Origin: Microbacterium sp. Marseille-Q6965
Lineage (GTDB): Bacteria; Actinomycetota; Actinomycetes; Actinomycetales; Microbacteriaceae
DNA length: 64,000 nucleotides
Assembly: GCF_946151065.1 (NCBI RefSeq)
Contig: NZ_CAMGZA010000001.1
Coordinates: 372,001-436,000, forward strand
Direction of reading: 5' to 3'
Shown here: piece after piece, positions 27,530 through 36,575 of the stretch
Layout: every line of letters begins with the position of its first letter
Position numbering within the stretch: position 1 is the stretch's first letter
Made by a program: the position numbers and the translations under genes
Notes under the pieces: model-generated
Database searches by the model: none
Seen by the model: the letters and a program-made list of their open reading frames with translations, nothing else
Told to the model about the DNA's origin: nothing

Positions 27530-28723
27530 ATGCGCGTCGATCTGCTCAGCCGGGAGTACCCGCCCGAGGTGTACGGAGGCGCCGGCGTGCACGTCGCGGA
27601 GCTCGCCAGGGCGCTGCGCGACCGGCCGGGGCTGGAGGTGCTCGTGCGCTGCTTCGGCGCCCCGCGTGACGAACCCGGCACGGTGGCCTACGCGGTGCCC
27701 GCCGAGCTGCAGGCCGCCAACGGGGCGCTGCAGACGATGGGGGTCGATCTCGAGATCGCCCGCGACGCGGCGGGGGCGGACCTCGTGCACTCACACACCT
27801 GGTACGCCAACTTCGCCGGGCACGTCGCGAAGATGCTGCACGGCATTCCGCACGTCGCCACCGCGCACAGCCTGGAGCCGCTGCGCCCGTGGAAGGCGGA
27901 GCAGCTGGGCGGCGGCTACCGCCTCTCGAGCTGGATCGAGCGGGACGCGCTGACCGCGGCCGATGCCGTCGTCGCCGTGAGCGAGGGGATGCGCCGCGAC
28001 CTGCTGCGCGTCTACCCCGACCTCGACCCCGATCGCGTGCGGGTGATCCACAACGGGATCGACCTGGACGACTGGCGGCGCGTAAACGATCCCGACACCG
28101 TCCGGGCTCTGGGTGTCGATCCGGACCGTCCCTCCGTCGTCTTCGTCGGCCGCATCACTCGTCAGAAGGGCCTGCCATACCTGCTGCGCGCGGCACGGCG
28201 ACTGCCGCCCGAGGTGCAGCTCGTGCTGTGCGCCGGAGCCCCCGACACTCCCGAGATCATGGCCGAGGTCGAGGCGCTCGTCACCGAGCTGCACGCCGAG
28301 CGGGGCGGGGTGGTCTGGATCGACCGGCATCTGCCGCGACACGAGCTGTGCGCGCTCCTGTCGGCCGCGACGACGTTCGTGTGTCCGTCGGTGTATGAGC
28401 CGCTCGGCATCGTGAACCTCGAGGCGATGGCCTGCGGGGCGCCGGTCGTCGGCACCGGCACGGGCGGCATCCCCGAGGTGGTCGCACACGGCGTCACCGG
28501 CGCGATCGTGCCGATCGAGCAGCTGAGCGACGGCACGGGCACGCCCACCGACCCCGACCGCTTCGTGGCGGACCTGGCCGATGCCCTCACCGAGATGGTG
28601 TCGGACCCCGACCGGGCCCGCGCGCTCGGCGAGGCGGGCAGACGCCGCGCGGAGCGGGAGTTCGCGTGGTCGTCGATCGCCGATCGCACCGCGGCGCTCT
28701 ACACCGCAGTCCGCAGCGCCTGA
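27530..28723 (+). CDS. glgA: Glycogen synthase, actinobacterial GT4 type
   Basis: Glycosyltransferase of 397 aa using ADP-glucose to extend alpha-1,4-glucan (or, as for mycobacterial GlgM, to make maltose-1-phosphate). It has GT-B features: [22 protein letters not shown] at the N-terminus and [12 protein letters not shown]. The [17 protein letters not shown] segment opens the second domain. The donor-site signature is [21 protein letters not shown], with the EX7E glutamates. It diverges from glgC. The choice between glycogen synthase and maltose-1-phosphate synthase cannot be made from sequence by eye. Confidence 0.92.
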   Translation: MRVDLLSREYPPEVYGGAGVHVAELARALRDRPGLEVLVRCFGAPRDEPGTVAYAVPAELQAANGALQTMGVDLEIARDAAGADLVHSHTWYANFAGHVAKMLHGIPHVATAHSLEPLRPWKAEQLGGGYRLSSWIERDALTAADAVVAVSEGMRRDLLRVYPDLDPDRVRVIHNGIDLDDWRRVNDPDTVRALGVDPDRPSVVFVGRITRQKGLPYLLRAARRLPPEVQLVLCAGAPDTPEIMAEVEALVTELHAERGGVVWIDRHLPRHELCALLSAATTFVCPSVYEPLGIVNLEAMACGAPVVGTGTGGIPEVVAHGVTGAIVPIEQLSDGTGTPTDPDRFVADLADALTEMVSDPDRARALGEAGRRRAEREFAWSSIADRTAALYTAVRSA

Positions 28724-28727
28724 CGCC

Positions 28728-29672
28728 TCAGCGCACCCTCAGGGCGGCGGGCTGCACCTCGAACTCGATGCGCGAGAACGCGCCCAGGATGTCGCCGTCG
28801 ATCTCGAGCTCGCGCGGCTCCTCGAGCTCGACGGTCAGCGACGTCACGCGGTGGTGGGAGGTCGATCGGCTGCTCTGCGCCTCGTCGCCGCCCCCGGGCA
28901 GCAGGCGCCTCAGCCCGTTGTCCCAGAGCATGTTGCGCATGGTGTCGAGCCACCCGCCGAGCCCGGCAGCATCGAGCACGAGCACATCGAGTGCCCCATC
29001 GCGCGGATCGGCCCCGGGCAGCAGCGTGATACCGCCCTGCACCGTGCCGCAGTTGCCCACGAGCACGGTGTGCGCGGCGGTGACGATCGGGTCAGCGCCG
29101 TTCTCCGAGACGCGGAGGTCGATCACCTCGCTCGCCGAGACGGCCCGCCCGAGCGATTCCACGTAGGCGAGCCACCCCACCCGGTCCTTCAGATCGTCGC
29201 TCGTCTCGGTGATCATGTGCGCGTCGATGCCGAACCCCGCCATCACGGCGAAGGCGTGGCGCTCGCGCACGCCGTTCACGTCGATTCCGACCCAGCCCAG
29301 GTCGAGGGGCGTGGACTCGTTCCCCAGGGCGCGGGCGAACGCGGCCGGCAGGTCGTTGATGGGCACGTCGAGGTTGCGCGCCAGCAGGTTGCCCGTGCCC
29401 AGGGGCGCGATCCCCAGCTCCACGCCCTCCGCGTCGGCGACGCTCTCGGCGACGGCACGCACGGTGCCGTCGCCGCCGGCCGCGATCACGAGATTGGCCC
29501 CCTGCGCGATCGCGGCATCGGCCGCGCCGCGGCCCGGGTTGTCGGGCTCGGTGGCGACCCACGTGACGCGGGGCTCGACCTCCACGCCGACAAGGATCTC
29601 CTCCAGCGCGTGGACCATCTCGTCCTTGGAGGTCTTCGTGGGGTTCCACACGATCCCGATGTGCTGTGCCAT
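28728..29672 (-). CDS. Diacylglycerol/lipid kinase family protein
   Basis: 314-aa protein of the DagK/YegS family, phosphorylating diacylglycerol or a related lipid with ATP. It has the nucleotide motif LVIAAGGDGTVRAVAE (about residues 60-75), GIAPLGTGNLLARNLDVP, and the C-terminal lid segment LPGADPRDGALDVLVLDA ending in ELEIDGDILG. Length is typical. It converges on glgA with 4 bp between stops, and follows the smc-rlmG direction. The lipid substrate is not known. Confidence 0.92.
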   Translation of the reverse strand: MAQHIGIVWNPTKTSKDEMVHALEEILVGVEVEPRVTWVATEPDNPGRGAADAAIAQGANLVIAAGGDGTVRAVAESVADAEGVELGIAPLGTGNLLARNLDVPINDLPAAFARALGNESTPLDLGWVGIDVNGVRERHAFAVMAGFGIDAHMITETSDDLKDRVGWLAYVESLGRAVSASEVIDLRVSENGADPIVTAAHTVLVGNCGTVQGGITLLPGADPRDGALDVLVLDAAGLGGWLDTMRNMLWDNGLRRLLPGGGDEAQSSRSTSHHRVTSLTVELEEPRELEIDGDILGAFSRIEFEVQPAALRVR

Positions 29673-29754
29673 GCGCGGCTCCTGACGTGGTTCGGCCTGG
29701 TTCGAGCCTATCGACCGTCGGGGCGGGCGGCCTCGACGGACGCGGCCGACGCGC

Positions 29755-30903
29755 TCAGCGGCGCTCCGACACCGTCACGGTGAACTTGGCGTTGCGGCCG
29801 GCCTGTCGCGTCGGCCCGACGAGGCGCTCGAGCTGCGGGCGATAGCCCAGGTGCGAGTTCCACACGCACCACAGCTGGCCGCCGGGGCGCAGCACGCGCG
29901 CCGCGTCGGCGAAGAGACGCGGCGCGAGCTGCGCGGTCACGGCCGCCTCGGAGTGGAACGGCGGATTGAGCAGGACGAGGTCGGCGGAGGCCGCTGGCCG
30001 CGACGACACGGCGTCGTCCCGACTCACCTCCACGCGGTCGGCCACGCCGTTGGCCGCCGCGGTGGCACGGGCCGACGAGACCGCCGCCGCGGAGCGGTCG
30101 GTCGCGAGCACGCGCGCCCCCGGGTACGCGAGGGCGTAAGAGGCGGCGAGCACACCGGTCCCGCACCCCAGATCGACGGCGTCCGTCACCTCCGGCATGT
30201 CATGGAGGAAGCCCAGGAGGAACCGGGTGCCGATGTCGATCGAGGTCCCGGCGAACGCGGCGCCACGAGCGCACACGGTGAGGCCGAGGTCGTCGTGCCG
30301 CAGGACCCGTGGCCACCCCGATCCCGTATCGGGCCGCGGCCCCGCCGCCCGCAGCACGCGCGACTTGCCGACGCCGCGATCCGCCGTCACGGCGGTGAAG
30401 TGCCGCGCGAGCACGTCGTTCATGGCGTGGCTCATGTGCTTCACCCGGCCCACCCCGACCAGCGTCACGGCGGCGTCCGCGTGCGCCGCGACCAACCCGG
30501 CGATCTCGTCCAGCGCGTCGAGAGAACGCGGCAGCTGGAGCAGTACCCTGCGCGCTCCGCGCACGAGATCGGGCTCGAGGTCGTGCCAGGTCACGCCCGG
30601 CACGACGATCGCGTCCGGATCGGCCGGCGCCGAGAGCCCCGCGTCGACGGCGTTCAGCCGCGCCGCGCGTTCCCCGGTGAGCGCGTCCTGGTGGGCGCGC
30701 ACGCGCACGCCCGTGGCCGCCAACGGCAGCGCGACGGCGCCATAGCGATCGCCGATCACCACCGCGTCGTCACCGCTCAGATCGCCCGCCGCATCGAGGA
30801 GCAGCCGGTCACTGGCGTCGGCGGCGACGAGATCATGCGCCTCGAGATCGGGGCGACGCCGCATGCGTGCCGCGTGCGCGTCGAACCACTCCCGCGCGTT
30901 CAC
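29755..30903 (-). CDS. RlmG/RsmC-like class I SAM methyltransferase
   Basis: 382-aa methyltransferase of the RsmC/RlmG type, which methylates a guanine (m2G) in rRNA. The C-terminal catalytic domain has motif I AVDLGCGTGVLAASYAL (about residue 230) and the amino-methylase motif LLNPPFHSE near residue 305. The N-terminal half is a degenerate duplicate, as usual in this family. The ending KFTVTVSERR is characteristic of RlmG-like tails. The GTG start lies 10 bp behind the smc stop, so co-transcription with smc is likely. Whether 16S or 23S rRNA is the target is undecided. Confidence 0.88.
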   Translation of the reverse strand: MNAREWFDAHAARMRRRPDLEAHDLVAADASDRLLLDAAGDLSGDDAVVIGDRYGAVALPLAATGVRVRAHQDALTGERAARLNAVDAGLSAPADPDAIVVPGVTWHDLEPDLVRGARRVLLQLPRSLDALDEIAGLVAAHADAAVTLVGVGRVKHMSHAMNDVLARHFTAVTADRGVGKSRVLRAAGPRPDTGSGWPRVLRHDDLGLTVCARGAAFAGTSIDIGTRFLLGFLHDMPEVTDAVDLGCGTGVLAASYALAYPGARVLATDRSAAAVSSARATAAANGVADRVEVSRDDAVSSRPAASADLVLLNPPFHSEAAVTAQLAPRLFADAARVLRPGGQLWCVWNSHLGYRPQLERLVGPTRQAGRNAKFTVTVSERR

Positions 30904-30913
30904 GAGCGCCCGC

Positions 30914-33900
30914 TCATGCCGTGGCGCGTTCGCTGATGCGCTGACCCACGACGGCGGACACGCCGTCCTGACGCATCGAGACGCCGTACAGCGCGTCGGC
31001 GATCTCCATCGTCCGCTTCTGGTGGGTGATGACGATCAGCTGGCTGTTCTCGCGCAGGGTCTCGAACACGCCCAGCAGGCGCCCGAGGTTGGCGTCGTCG
31101 AGCGCCGCCTCCACCTCGTCGAGGATGTAGAAGGGGCTGGGTCGCGCCTTGAAGATGGCGGTGAGCAGCGCCACCGCGGCGAGCGAGCGCTCGCCGCCCG
31201 ACAGCAGGGACAGCCGCTCGATCTTCTTGCCGGCCGGCCGCACCGAGACCTCGATTCCCGTCGTGAGCATGTCGTCGGGATTGGTCAGCGCGATGGAGCC
31301 CGTGCCGCCAGGGAACAGGATCGGGAACACCTCGCCGAACGCGGCCTTGGTGTCCTCGAACGCCTCGGCGAAGATCGCCTGCATCCGCTCATCGAGCTCG
31401 GCGATGATCGTCATGAGGTCCTTGCGGGTGCGGACGAGGTCGTCCAGCTGTTCCGTGAGGAACTTGTGCCGCTGCTCCAGGGCCGCGAACTCCTCCAGCG
31501 CGAGCGGATTGACCCGCCCCAGCTGTGCGAGCTTGCGCTCGGCATCGCGCAATCGACGCTCCTGCATCCGCCGGTCGTACGGGATCGTCGCGGCCTCGCC
31601 GTCCTCCGCCGGATCCCCACCCGTCTGCGGGGCGGTGCGCTCGACGGGCTCCGCTGCGAGAACGGGCGCGTCGTTGCCACGCGGCTGCAGCGCCTCACCG
31701 CCGGCGTGCAGCACCTCCTCCGGCGCCCGCGCCGGCGTGATGTCGGCCACGTCGCGGGGCACGGGCTGGTCGGGCCCGTACTCGGCCACGAGCACCTCCT
31801 CGCCGAGCCCGAGCTCGGAGGAGACCCGCTCGAGCAGGCTGTTGAGCTGCACCTTCTTCTCGTGGATCTGCAGCTCCAGCCCGTGCACGCTCTCGGTGAG
31901 GCCGCTCAGCCGCTCCCGCAGCTGCGTCTCCTGGCGCCGCAGATCGCGCAGCTCCTCCGACATGGCCGAGCGGGCGCTCTCGGCCTCGGCGAGCGCCAGC
32001 CGGGCCTGCGTGACCGATCGGTCGACGGAGTCCATGAGGTGCGGCAGCTCGGCCGCGACACCGGCGGCGATCTCGCGCTGGCGCCGGCGGATGACCGCGC
32101 GCCGGGCGGCCTGCGCCGCCGCCTCGCGCTCGCGCTCCCGCTGGCGTTCGAGCCCGACGGCGCGCGCCTCCGCCGCCCGCACTCGCTCACGCAGCGTCTC
32201 CACCTCGAGCCGGGCGGCCATCTCGCCCTCGCGCGCCTTCTCCAGCGCCGCGAGCAGACCGTCGCGGGCCGACGCATGGAGGATGGGCCGCGGCTGCTGA
32301 AGCGCTCGGTCGAGCTCGTCCGCGGCGGCCCGCGCCCTCCCCTCGGCCTCCGCGACGGCACCCTGCGCCTGGGCGAGCCCCGTCTCGAGACGCTCGCACT
32401 CGGCGACAGCCGCCTCGTGCCGCACGGTCACTTTGTTCACGTGCTCGGCGTGCTGCGCGAGCTGGGCGTCGTGCTGGCGCAGCTCCTGCAGCGCCTCCTT
32501 CGCACGGGCGCGCGCGGACTGCAGCCGTTCGGTCGCCTCCCGTCGCTGCACGCCGAGGTCATCGACGAGCACGCGCACCTCCGCGAGCCGATCGGCCGCC
32601 GCGTCATGTTCGGCCTGCAGCTCGAGGCGCGAGCGCCCCTCGCCCGACCCGGCGCGCAGGGTGTGCGACGTGAGCACCTCGCCAGCGCGCGTCACGATCG
32701 TGACGGGCCCGCCGATCCCCACTTCGGACAGGGCCGGCGCCGCACGCAGCGCGGCGTCGAGATCATCGGCGACGGCCACGAAAGCGAGCACGCCGAGCAC
32801 ACCGGACGGGGCCTTCACCACCTCACGCGCCGGGGTGATGCCCTCGAGCGTCGGGAAAGCGGGTGTCGCGGCGTCCGCGTCGCCGATCACGATGTCCACC
32901 ACGCCCACGTCGCTCGCCCGCGCGGCCACGGCACGGGCCTCGTCGGGCGTGCCGACGAGCACGCCCTCCGCGAGCGGCCCCAGCACGGCGGCGATCGCGG
33001 CCTCGTATCCGGCGGCGACCTGCACCGCATCGCCGACGAGCCCGCGGATGCCGTCGCCGCCGCGCTCGATCAGCTCGGCCGCGCCATTCTGCACGGCCAG
33101 CGCGCTGCGCAGCGCGGCGGCCTTCGCGGTGAGCGCATCCGCCTCGCGCTCGGCAGCGCGGTGCTGCTCACGAATCCGCTCCAGCTGCGCCTCCGCCTCG
33201 GTCGCGGCCTGCTGCGCGTCCTCGTAGGCCGCCTGGAACTGCGCGGCGGTCCCCGTGGTCTCCTCGAGGGTCTCGAGCGCCTCGAAGGCGGCCGCCGCCT
33301 CCACCCGCCGCGCGTGCGCCGCGTCGAGCGCCCGCTGCTGACGCTCGACGGCAGCGCGCACCGCGGCGAGCGCCGACTCCGCGGCCTCCGCCGATCCGCG
33401 CAGCGCCGTGATCCGCATGTCGTGTTCCGACACGAGCGCGCTCTGCTCCGCGATGTCCTGGTCGAGTGCGTCCAGCTCGGCACGCGCCGTCAGCAGTTCC
33501 CGCGACGCGACCCCCACGGCGTCCTGCGCGGCACCGAGACCATCGCCGATGCGGTCGATCTCGGCCCTGGCCTCGTCGATGGCCGCCTGCGTCACCGTGA
33601 TCGCCGCGGAGGGGTCCTCCTGATCCTGGCCCAGCAGCGCCAGCCGCTGATTCGCCAGCGTGTAGAGCCCGCGCAGCCGCTCCTGCACCTGCTCGAGCGC
33701 GAACGCGACGCGGCGGGCCTCGTCCACTGCCTCCGCGTTCTGCTGCGCCTCGAGCGCGGCGATCCGCACCCGGATGCCGTCCGCCTGCTCCTGCAGCACC
33801 AGTCGCTCCGAGTGCCGCTCCTGCTCGCTGCGGTGGTGGTCGGCCAGCACCGATCTCAGCTGCACGACGTCGTCGGCCAGCAGCCTCGCCTTGGCGTCGC

Positions 33901-34567
33901 GCACGACGGCGGCGATGGTCTGCGCCTCCCGCGCGATCTCGGCCTGTCGCCCGAGGGGTTTCAGCTGCCGCCGGATCTCCCCCGCCAGGTCGCTGAGGCG
34001 CGTCAGGTTCTGCTCCATCGCCTCGAGCTTGCGGAGCGTCTTCTCCTTACGGCGACGGTGCTTGAGGATGCCCGCGGCCTCCTCGATGAACCCGCGGCGG
34101 TCCTCGGGCGTCGCCTGCAACACGGCGTCGAGTCGCCCCTGTCCCACGATCACGTGCATCTCGCGGCCGAGGCCAGAATCGCTCAGCAGCTCCTGCACGT
34201 CGAGCAGCCGGCAGGACTCGCCGTTGATGGCGTACTCGCTCTGGCCGTTCCGGAACAGCGTGCGGCTGATCGTCACCTCGCTGTACTCGATCGGCAGCGC
34301 GCCGTCGGTGTTGTCGATCGTCAGCTGCACCTCGGCTCGACCGAGGGGGCCTCGTGTCGCCGTGCCGGCGAAGATGACGTCCTCCATCTTTCCGCCGCGC
34401 AGGCTCTTGACGCCCTGCTCCCCCATCACCCAGGCGAGGGCGTCGACGACGTTCGACTTGCCCGATCCGTTCGGTCCGACGATGGCCGTGACGCCCGGCT
34501 CGAGCACGAAGGTGGTCGGCTGCGCGAACGACTTGAACCCCTTGAGCGTCAAGCTCTTCAGGTGCAT
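30914..34567 (-). CDS. smc: Chromosome segregation ATPase SMC
   Basis: Condensin subunit of 1217 aa that compacts and helps separate chromosomes with ScpA/ScpB. The N-terminal head has Walker A GPNGSGKSNVVDALAWVMGE at residues 32-51. Two long coiled coils flank a hinge (about residues 500-660, with GGDGIRGLVGDAVQV). The C-terminal head has signature LLSGGERSLAAVALL and Walker B PFYILDEVEAALDD. A Pro/Ala/Glu-rich insertion of about 70 residues (near 925-997) interrupts the descending coil. AGGAGG stands 5 nt before the ATG, and TAGCGT (34596-34601) is a likely -10. Confidence 0.97.
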   Translation of the reverse strand: MHLKSLTLKGFKSFAQPTTFVLEPGVTAIVGPNGSGKSNVVDALAWVMGEQGVKSLRGGKMEDVIFAGTATRGPLGRAEVQLTIDNTDGALPIEYSEVTISRTLFRNGQSEYAINGESCRLLDVQELLSDSGLGREMHVIVGQGRLDAVLQATPEDRRGFIEEAAGILKHRRRKEKTLRKLEAMEQNLTRLSDLAGEIRRQLKPLGRQAEIAREAQTIAAVVRDAKARLLADDVVQLRSVLADHHRSEQERHSERLVLQEQADGIRVRIAALEAQQNAEAVDEARRVAFALEQVQERLRGLYTLANQRLALLGQDQEDPSAAITVTQAAIDEARAEIDRIGDGLGAAQDAVGVASRELLTARAELDALDQDIAEQSALVSEHDMRITALRGSAEAAESALAAVRAAVERQQRALDAAHARRVEAAAAFEALETLEETTGTAAQFQAAYEDAQQAATEAEAQLERIREQHRAAEREADALTAKAAALRSALAVQNGAAELIERGGDGIRGLVGDAVQVAAGYEAAIAAVLGPLAEGVLVGTPDEARAVAARASDVGVVDIVIGDADAATPAFPTLEGITPAREVVKAPSGVLGVLAFVAVADDLDAALRAAPALSEVGIGGPVTIVTRAGEVLTSHTLRAGSGEGRSRLELQAEHDAAADRLAEVRVLVDDLGVQRREATERLQSARARAKEALQELRQHDAQLAQHAEHVNKVTVRHEAAVAECERLETGLAQAQGAVAEAEGRARAAADELDRALQQPRPILHASARDGLLAALEKAREGEMAARLEVETLRERVRAAEARAVGLERQREREREAAAQAARRAVIRRRQREIAAGVAAELPHLMDSVDRSVTQARLALAEAESARSAMSEELRDLRRQETQLRERLSGLTESVHGLELQIHEKKVQLNSLLERVSSELGLGEEVLVAEYGPDQPVPRDVADITPARAPEEVLHAGGEALQPRGNDAPVLAAEPVERTAPQTGGDPAEDGEAATIPYDRRMQERRLRDAERKLAQLGRVNPLALEEFAALEQRHKFLTEQLDDLVRTRKDLMTIIAELDERMQAIFAEAFEDTKAAFGEVFPILFPGGTGSIALTNPDDMLTTGIEVSVRPAGKKIERLSLLSGGERSLAAVALLTAIFKARPSPFYILDEVEAALDDANLGRLLGVFETLRENSQLIVITHQKRTMEIADALYGVSMRQDGVSAVVGQRISERATA

Positions 34568-34707
34568 CCGCGTTCCTCCTCCGATGTGTCGATCCACGCT
34601 ACCCGACACCCCGCGAGAGGCCCGTCCTTCCGCGCCGCGCGGGCCCGGATCCGGCTCCCCCGACGAGCCGTGACACGCCCGGCAGGGCACGAATTCTGGG
34701 AGAAACC

Positions 34708-34737
34708 TTGACGCCTGCGGCGCGCATCCCCTATCGT
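34708..34737 (+). promoter_or_regulatory. Sigma-70-type promoter of the GNAT operon
   Basis: TTGACG (34708-34713) and TATCGT (34732-34737) are separated by 18 bp. Transcription would start near 34744, about 45 nt before the micro-ORF and about 415 nt before the 97-aa gene. It is among the best -35/-10 pairs in the window. Confidence 0.7.
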
Positions 34738-34787
34738 GACATCCGGTTGCGCGCATTCGGCGCGTGACGGCTCGAGAGGAGATCGCG

Positions 34788-34898
34788 ATGATGATCACGA
34801 CCACGCACACCCGCACGGGTGCCGTCGTCGACGCCGCGCTCCTCGGGGCCGGGAATTCCGGGCACGACCTCGGGCTCCCTCGCGGTCGACGCGGCTGA
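34788..34898 (+). CDS. Putative 36-aa leader peptide or broken small gene
   Basis: A micro-ORF beginning MMITTTHTRTGAVVDAALLG, with GAGAGGAG 5-12 nt before the ATG and a promoter upstream. Five of the first ten residues are threonine, which recalls attenuator leader peptides, though no threonine-pathway gene follows. In the +1 frame the coding pattern seems to continue after about 34868 (SLAVDAADALPHPAHRRDPR, then VAALLMRRRVRP and a stop at 34973-34975). A frameshifted gene of about 62 codons is therefore the alternative. Third-position GC is high in both segments, but the region is short and GC-rich overall, so this is tentative. Confidence 0.4.
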   Translation: MMITTTHTRTGAVVDAALLGAGNSGHDLGLPRGRRG

Positions 34899-35037
34899 CG
34901 CCCTCCCGCACCCCGCGCATCGCCGCGACCCCCGGGTCGCCGCATTGCTGATGCGCCGACGCGTCCGCCCCTGATCGGCGCGCGTCGCCCACAGGCGGAC
35001 CCGCCCCGCGATCACTCGCGTCCGGCCGCCGTCTCCC

Positions 35038-35059
35038 CCCGTCCGCCGACGGGTTCTTT
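35038..35059 (+). terminator. Possible attenuator/terminator hairpin
   Basis: CCCGTC-CGCC-GACGGG forms a 6-bp GC stem followed directly by TTCTTT. It lies between the micro-ORF and the 97-aa gene, where it could attenuate read-through into the GNAT genes. The stem is short and the case is weak. Confidence 0.4.
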
Positions 35060-35158
35060 CGACGTCCCCGCAGGACGCGGAGATGTCGGCGGCCCTCGCT
35101 AGCGTGCGGATCGCACATCCCGCGATTCGTTCATCCCCCCCCTCACAAAGGAACACTC

Positions 35159-35452
35159 ATGTCGCAGACCGTGCAGTACCCCACCCGTGACCGTGCGCTC
35201 GCCGCTCAGCAGCCGCGGCCGCCCCAACCTCCTCGTCCCCCGTCCGAGGCGATCGCCGTGCTGGAGTCGCGCGCTCCTCGCACCGCGTTCGCCGACCGCG
35301 TCGCGATGCGGATCGGACTGTGGTTGATGCTGTGGGGCACCCGCCCCACCTACATCCGCCGCGACGAGGCCGAGGCTCTCCTGGAGCGCCGCCGCCTCCT
35401 GCAGGCCCACCTGACGCTGGGGCTCACCGGCCCCCGCCACCCCTACGCGTGA
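35159..35452 (+). CDS. Hypothetical 97-aa protein
   Basis: Not recognised. The N-terminus is polar, with a proline-rich stretch (PRPPQPPRPPSEA, about residues 19-31). One hydrophobic patch follows (MRIGLWLMLWGTRP, near 50-63), then a charged amphipathic helix (RRDEAEALLERRRLLQAHL). It may be a small membrane-associated protein. AAAGGA precedes the ATG. The gene is 28 bp upstream of the first GNAT gene and on the same transcript, so it may work with the acetyltransferases, but nothing in the sequence states how. Confidence 0.7.
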   Translation: MSQTVQYPTRDRALAAQQPRPPQPPRPPSEAIAVLESRAPRTAFADRVAMRIGLWLMLWGTRPTYIRRDEAEALLERRRLLQAHLTLGLTGPRHPYA

Positions 35453-35480
35453 TCCGCGCCGACGAACGAAAGAGAACACC

Positions 35481-36575
35481 ATGATCAGCGAGACGCTGAC
35501 CATCACCCCGCTGCACGTCCCCGCGTCGCTCGACGCGCCGGACGCCGCCGACTTCCGCGCCATGGTGCGCATCGGCAACGACGAGTGGGCGCGTGCCGCC
35601 GGCACCCGCCTGCTCGATGAGGACGAGCTGGACGTGCTCACCCGCTGGCAGAGCACGACCGACTACACCAACCGTGCCGTCGTCGCACGTCGCGACGGTC
35701 GCATCGCGGCCGTCGCGGCGTGCTCCTACGACAACGCCACCGAGCAGGCGGCGGAGGTGTACGTGAACCTCGCCGAGGAGTTCGAGGACGAGGAGCTCCA
35801 CGACCGCATGCTCGCGGAGGCGGAGACGCTCGCCGCGGACGACGGCCGCACGGCGCTGCAGTCCTACACCATCCATCCGGCGGCGGGGTCGGGCGACATG
35901 CTCCCCTCTCCCACCGGGTCCGGCCGCGTGCCGCGCGACGCGTTCGCCGAGCGCATGCTGCGCAACGGCTACACGCTGCAGCAGGTCGAGCGCACGAGCA
36001 TCTTCGATCTGCACGGTTCCTTCGATGAGGTCGACCGGCTGCTCGAGGAGTCGCTGGCCGCGGCCGGCCCGTCGTACCGGGTCGTCTCGTGGACCGGCCG
36101 TGCGCCGGAGGAGTACATCGACGGCTATGCGGCCATCCTCGGCCGGCTGTCCACGGACGCGCCGTCGGGCGACATGGTGGCGGAGGCCAGCGAGTGGGAC
36201 GCCGAGCGCGTGCGTCGCCGCGAGGAGCGTCACGAGCGTGCGGGCCGGCTGCTCAGCGTGGTCCTCGTGATCCACGAGCCCACCGGCCAGGTCGCCGCGC
36301 ACAACGACCTCGGCATCGGTCCCGACCGCACGAAGCCGACGGAGCAATACGGCACGCTCGTCGCGCCCGAGCACCGCGGGCACCGACTGGGGTCGATCGT
36401 GAAGTGCGTCGGCCTGAAGCGCTGGCGCGAGGCCGTTCCCGAGTCGCCGTGCGTGATCACGTGGAACGCCGAGGAGAACCGCTTCATGCTCGACGTCAAC
36501 GAGCGCGTCGGTTTCCGCCCCCTCGCCTACGCCGGCGCGTGGGAGAAGCGGCTCGACGCGGCGATGAGCGCATGA
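35481..36575 (+). CDS. Tandem-GNAT acetyltransferase (copy 1)
   Basis: 364-aa protein with two GNAT-like halves. The second half carries the acetyl-CoA-binding pattern in YGTLVAPEHRGHRLGS and ends VITWNAEENRFMLDVNERVG. The substrate is unknown; small-molecule or antibiotic acetylation is possible for this architecture. Its stop overlaps the start of the second copy (ATGA), and the two share long stretches such as LGSIVKCVGLKRW and NAEENR(F/Y)MLDVNE. They are therefore products of a tandem duplication. ATG was chosen after AGAGAACACC; the purine-rich AAAGAGA is the likely ribosome site. Confidence 0.85.
   Translation: MISETLTITPLHVPASLDAPDAADFRAMVRIGNDEWARAAGTRLLDEDELDVLTRWQSTTDYTNRAVVARRDGRIAAVAACSYDNATEQAAEVYVNLAEEFEDEELHDRMLAEAETLAADDGRTALQSYTIHPAAGSGDMLPSPTGSGRVPRDAFAERMLRNGYTLQQVERTSIFDLHGSFDEVDRLLEESLAAAGPSYRVVSWTGRAPEEYIDGYAAILGRLSTDAPSGDMVAEASEWDAERVRRREERHERAGRLLSVVLVIHEPTGQVAAHNDLGIGPDRTKPTEQYGTLVAPEHRGHRLGSIVKCVGLKRWREAVPESPCVITWNAEENRFMLDVNERVGFRPLAYAGAWEKRLDAAMSA

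Larger units (their letters stand above)
34602..35158. other. Non-coding/leader region between smc and the 97-aa gene
   Basis: About 560 bp between divergent transcripts. It holds the smc promoter side, a good sigma-70-like promoter pointing right (34708-34737), a micro-ORF with a ribosome site (34788-34898), a short hairpin followed by TTCTTT (35038-35059), and the AAAGGA site of the gene at 35159. The stretch 34602-34707 shows nothing recognisable. Confidence 0.7.

Noticed and set aside
30863..34711. A 1282-codon open frame on the plus strand across smc
   Set aside because: It is the antisense shadow of smc caused by high GC and few stops; it is Arg/His/Leu-rich, has no domains, and the minus-strand smc reading is unequivocal.
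34731..35156. Minus-strand 141-codon open frame in the smc-GNAT gap
   Set aside because: Arg-rich, no plausible ribosome site, antisense to the promoter and micro-ORF; composition fits random high-GC sequence.
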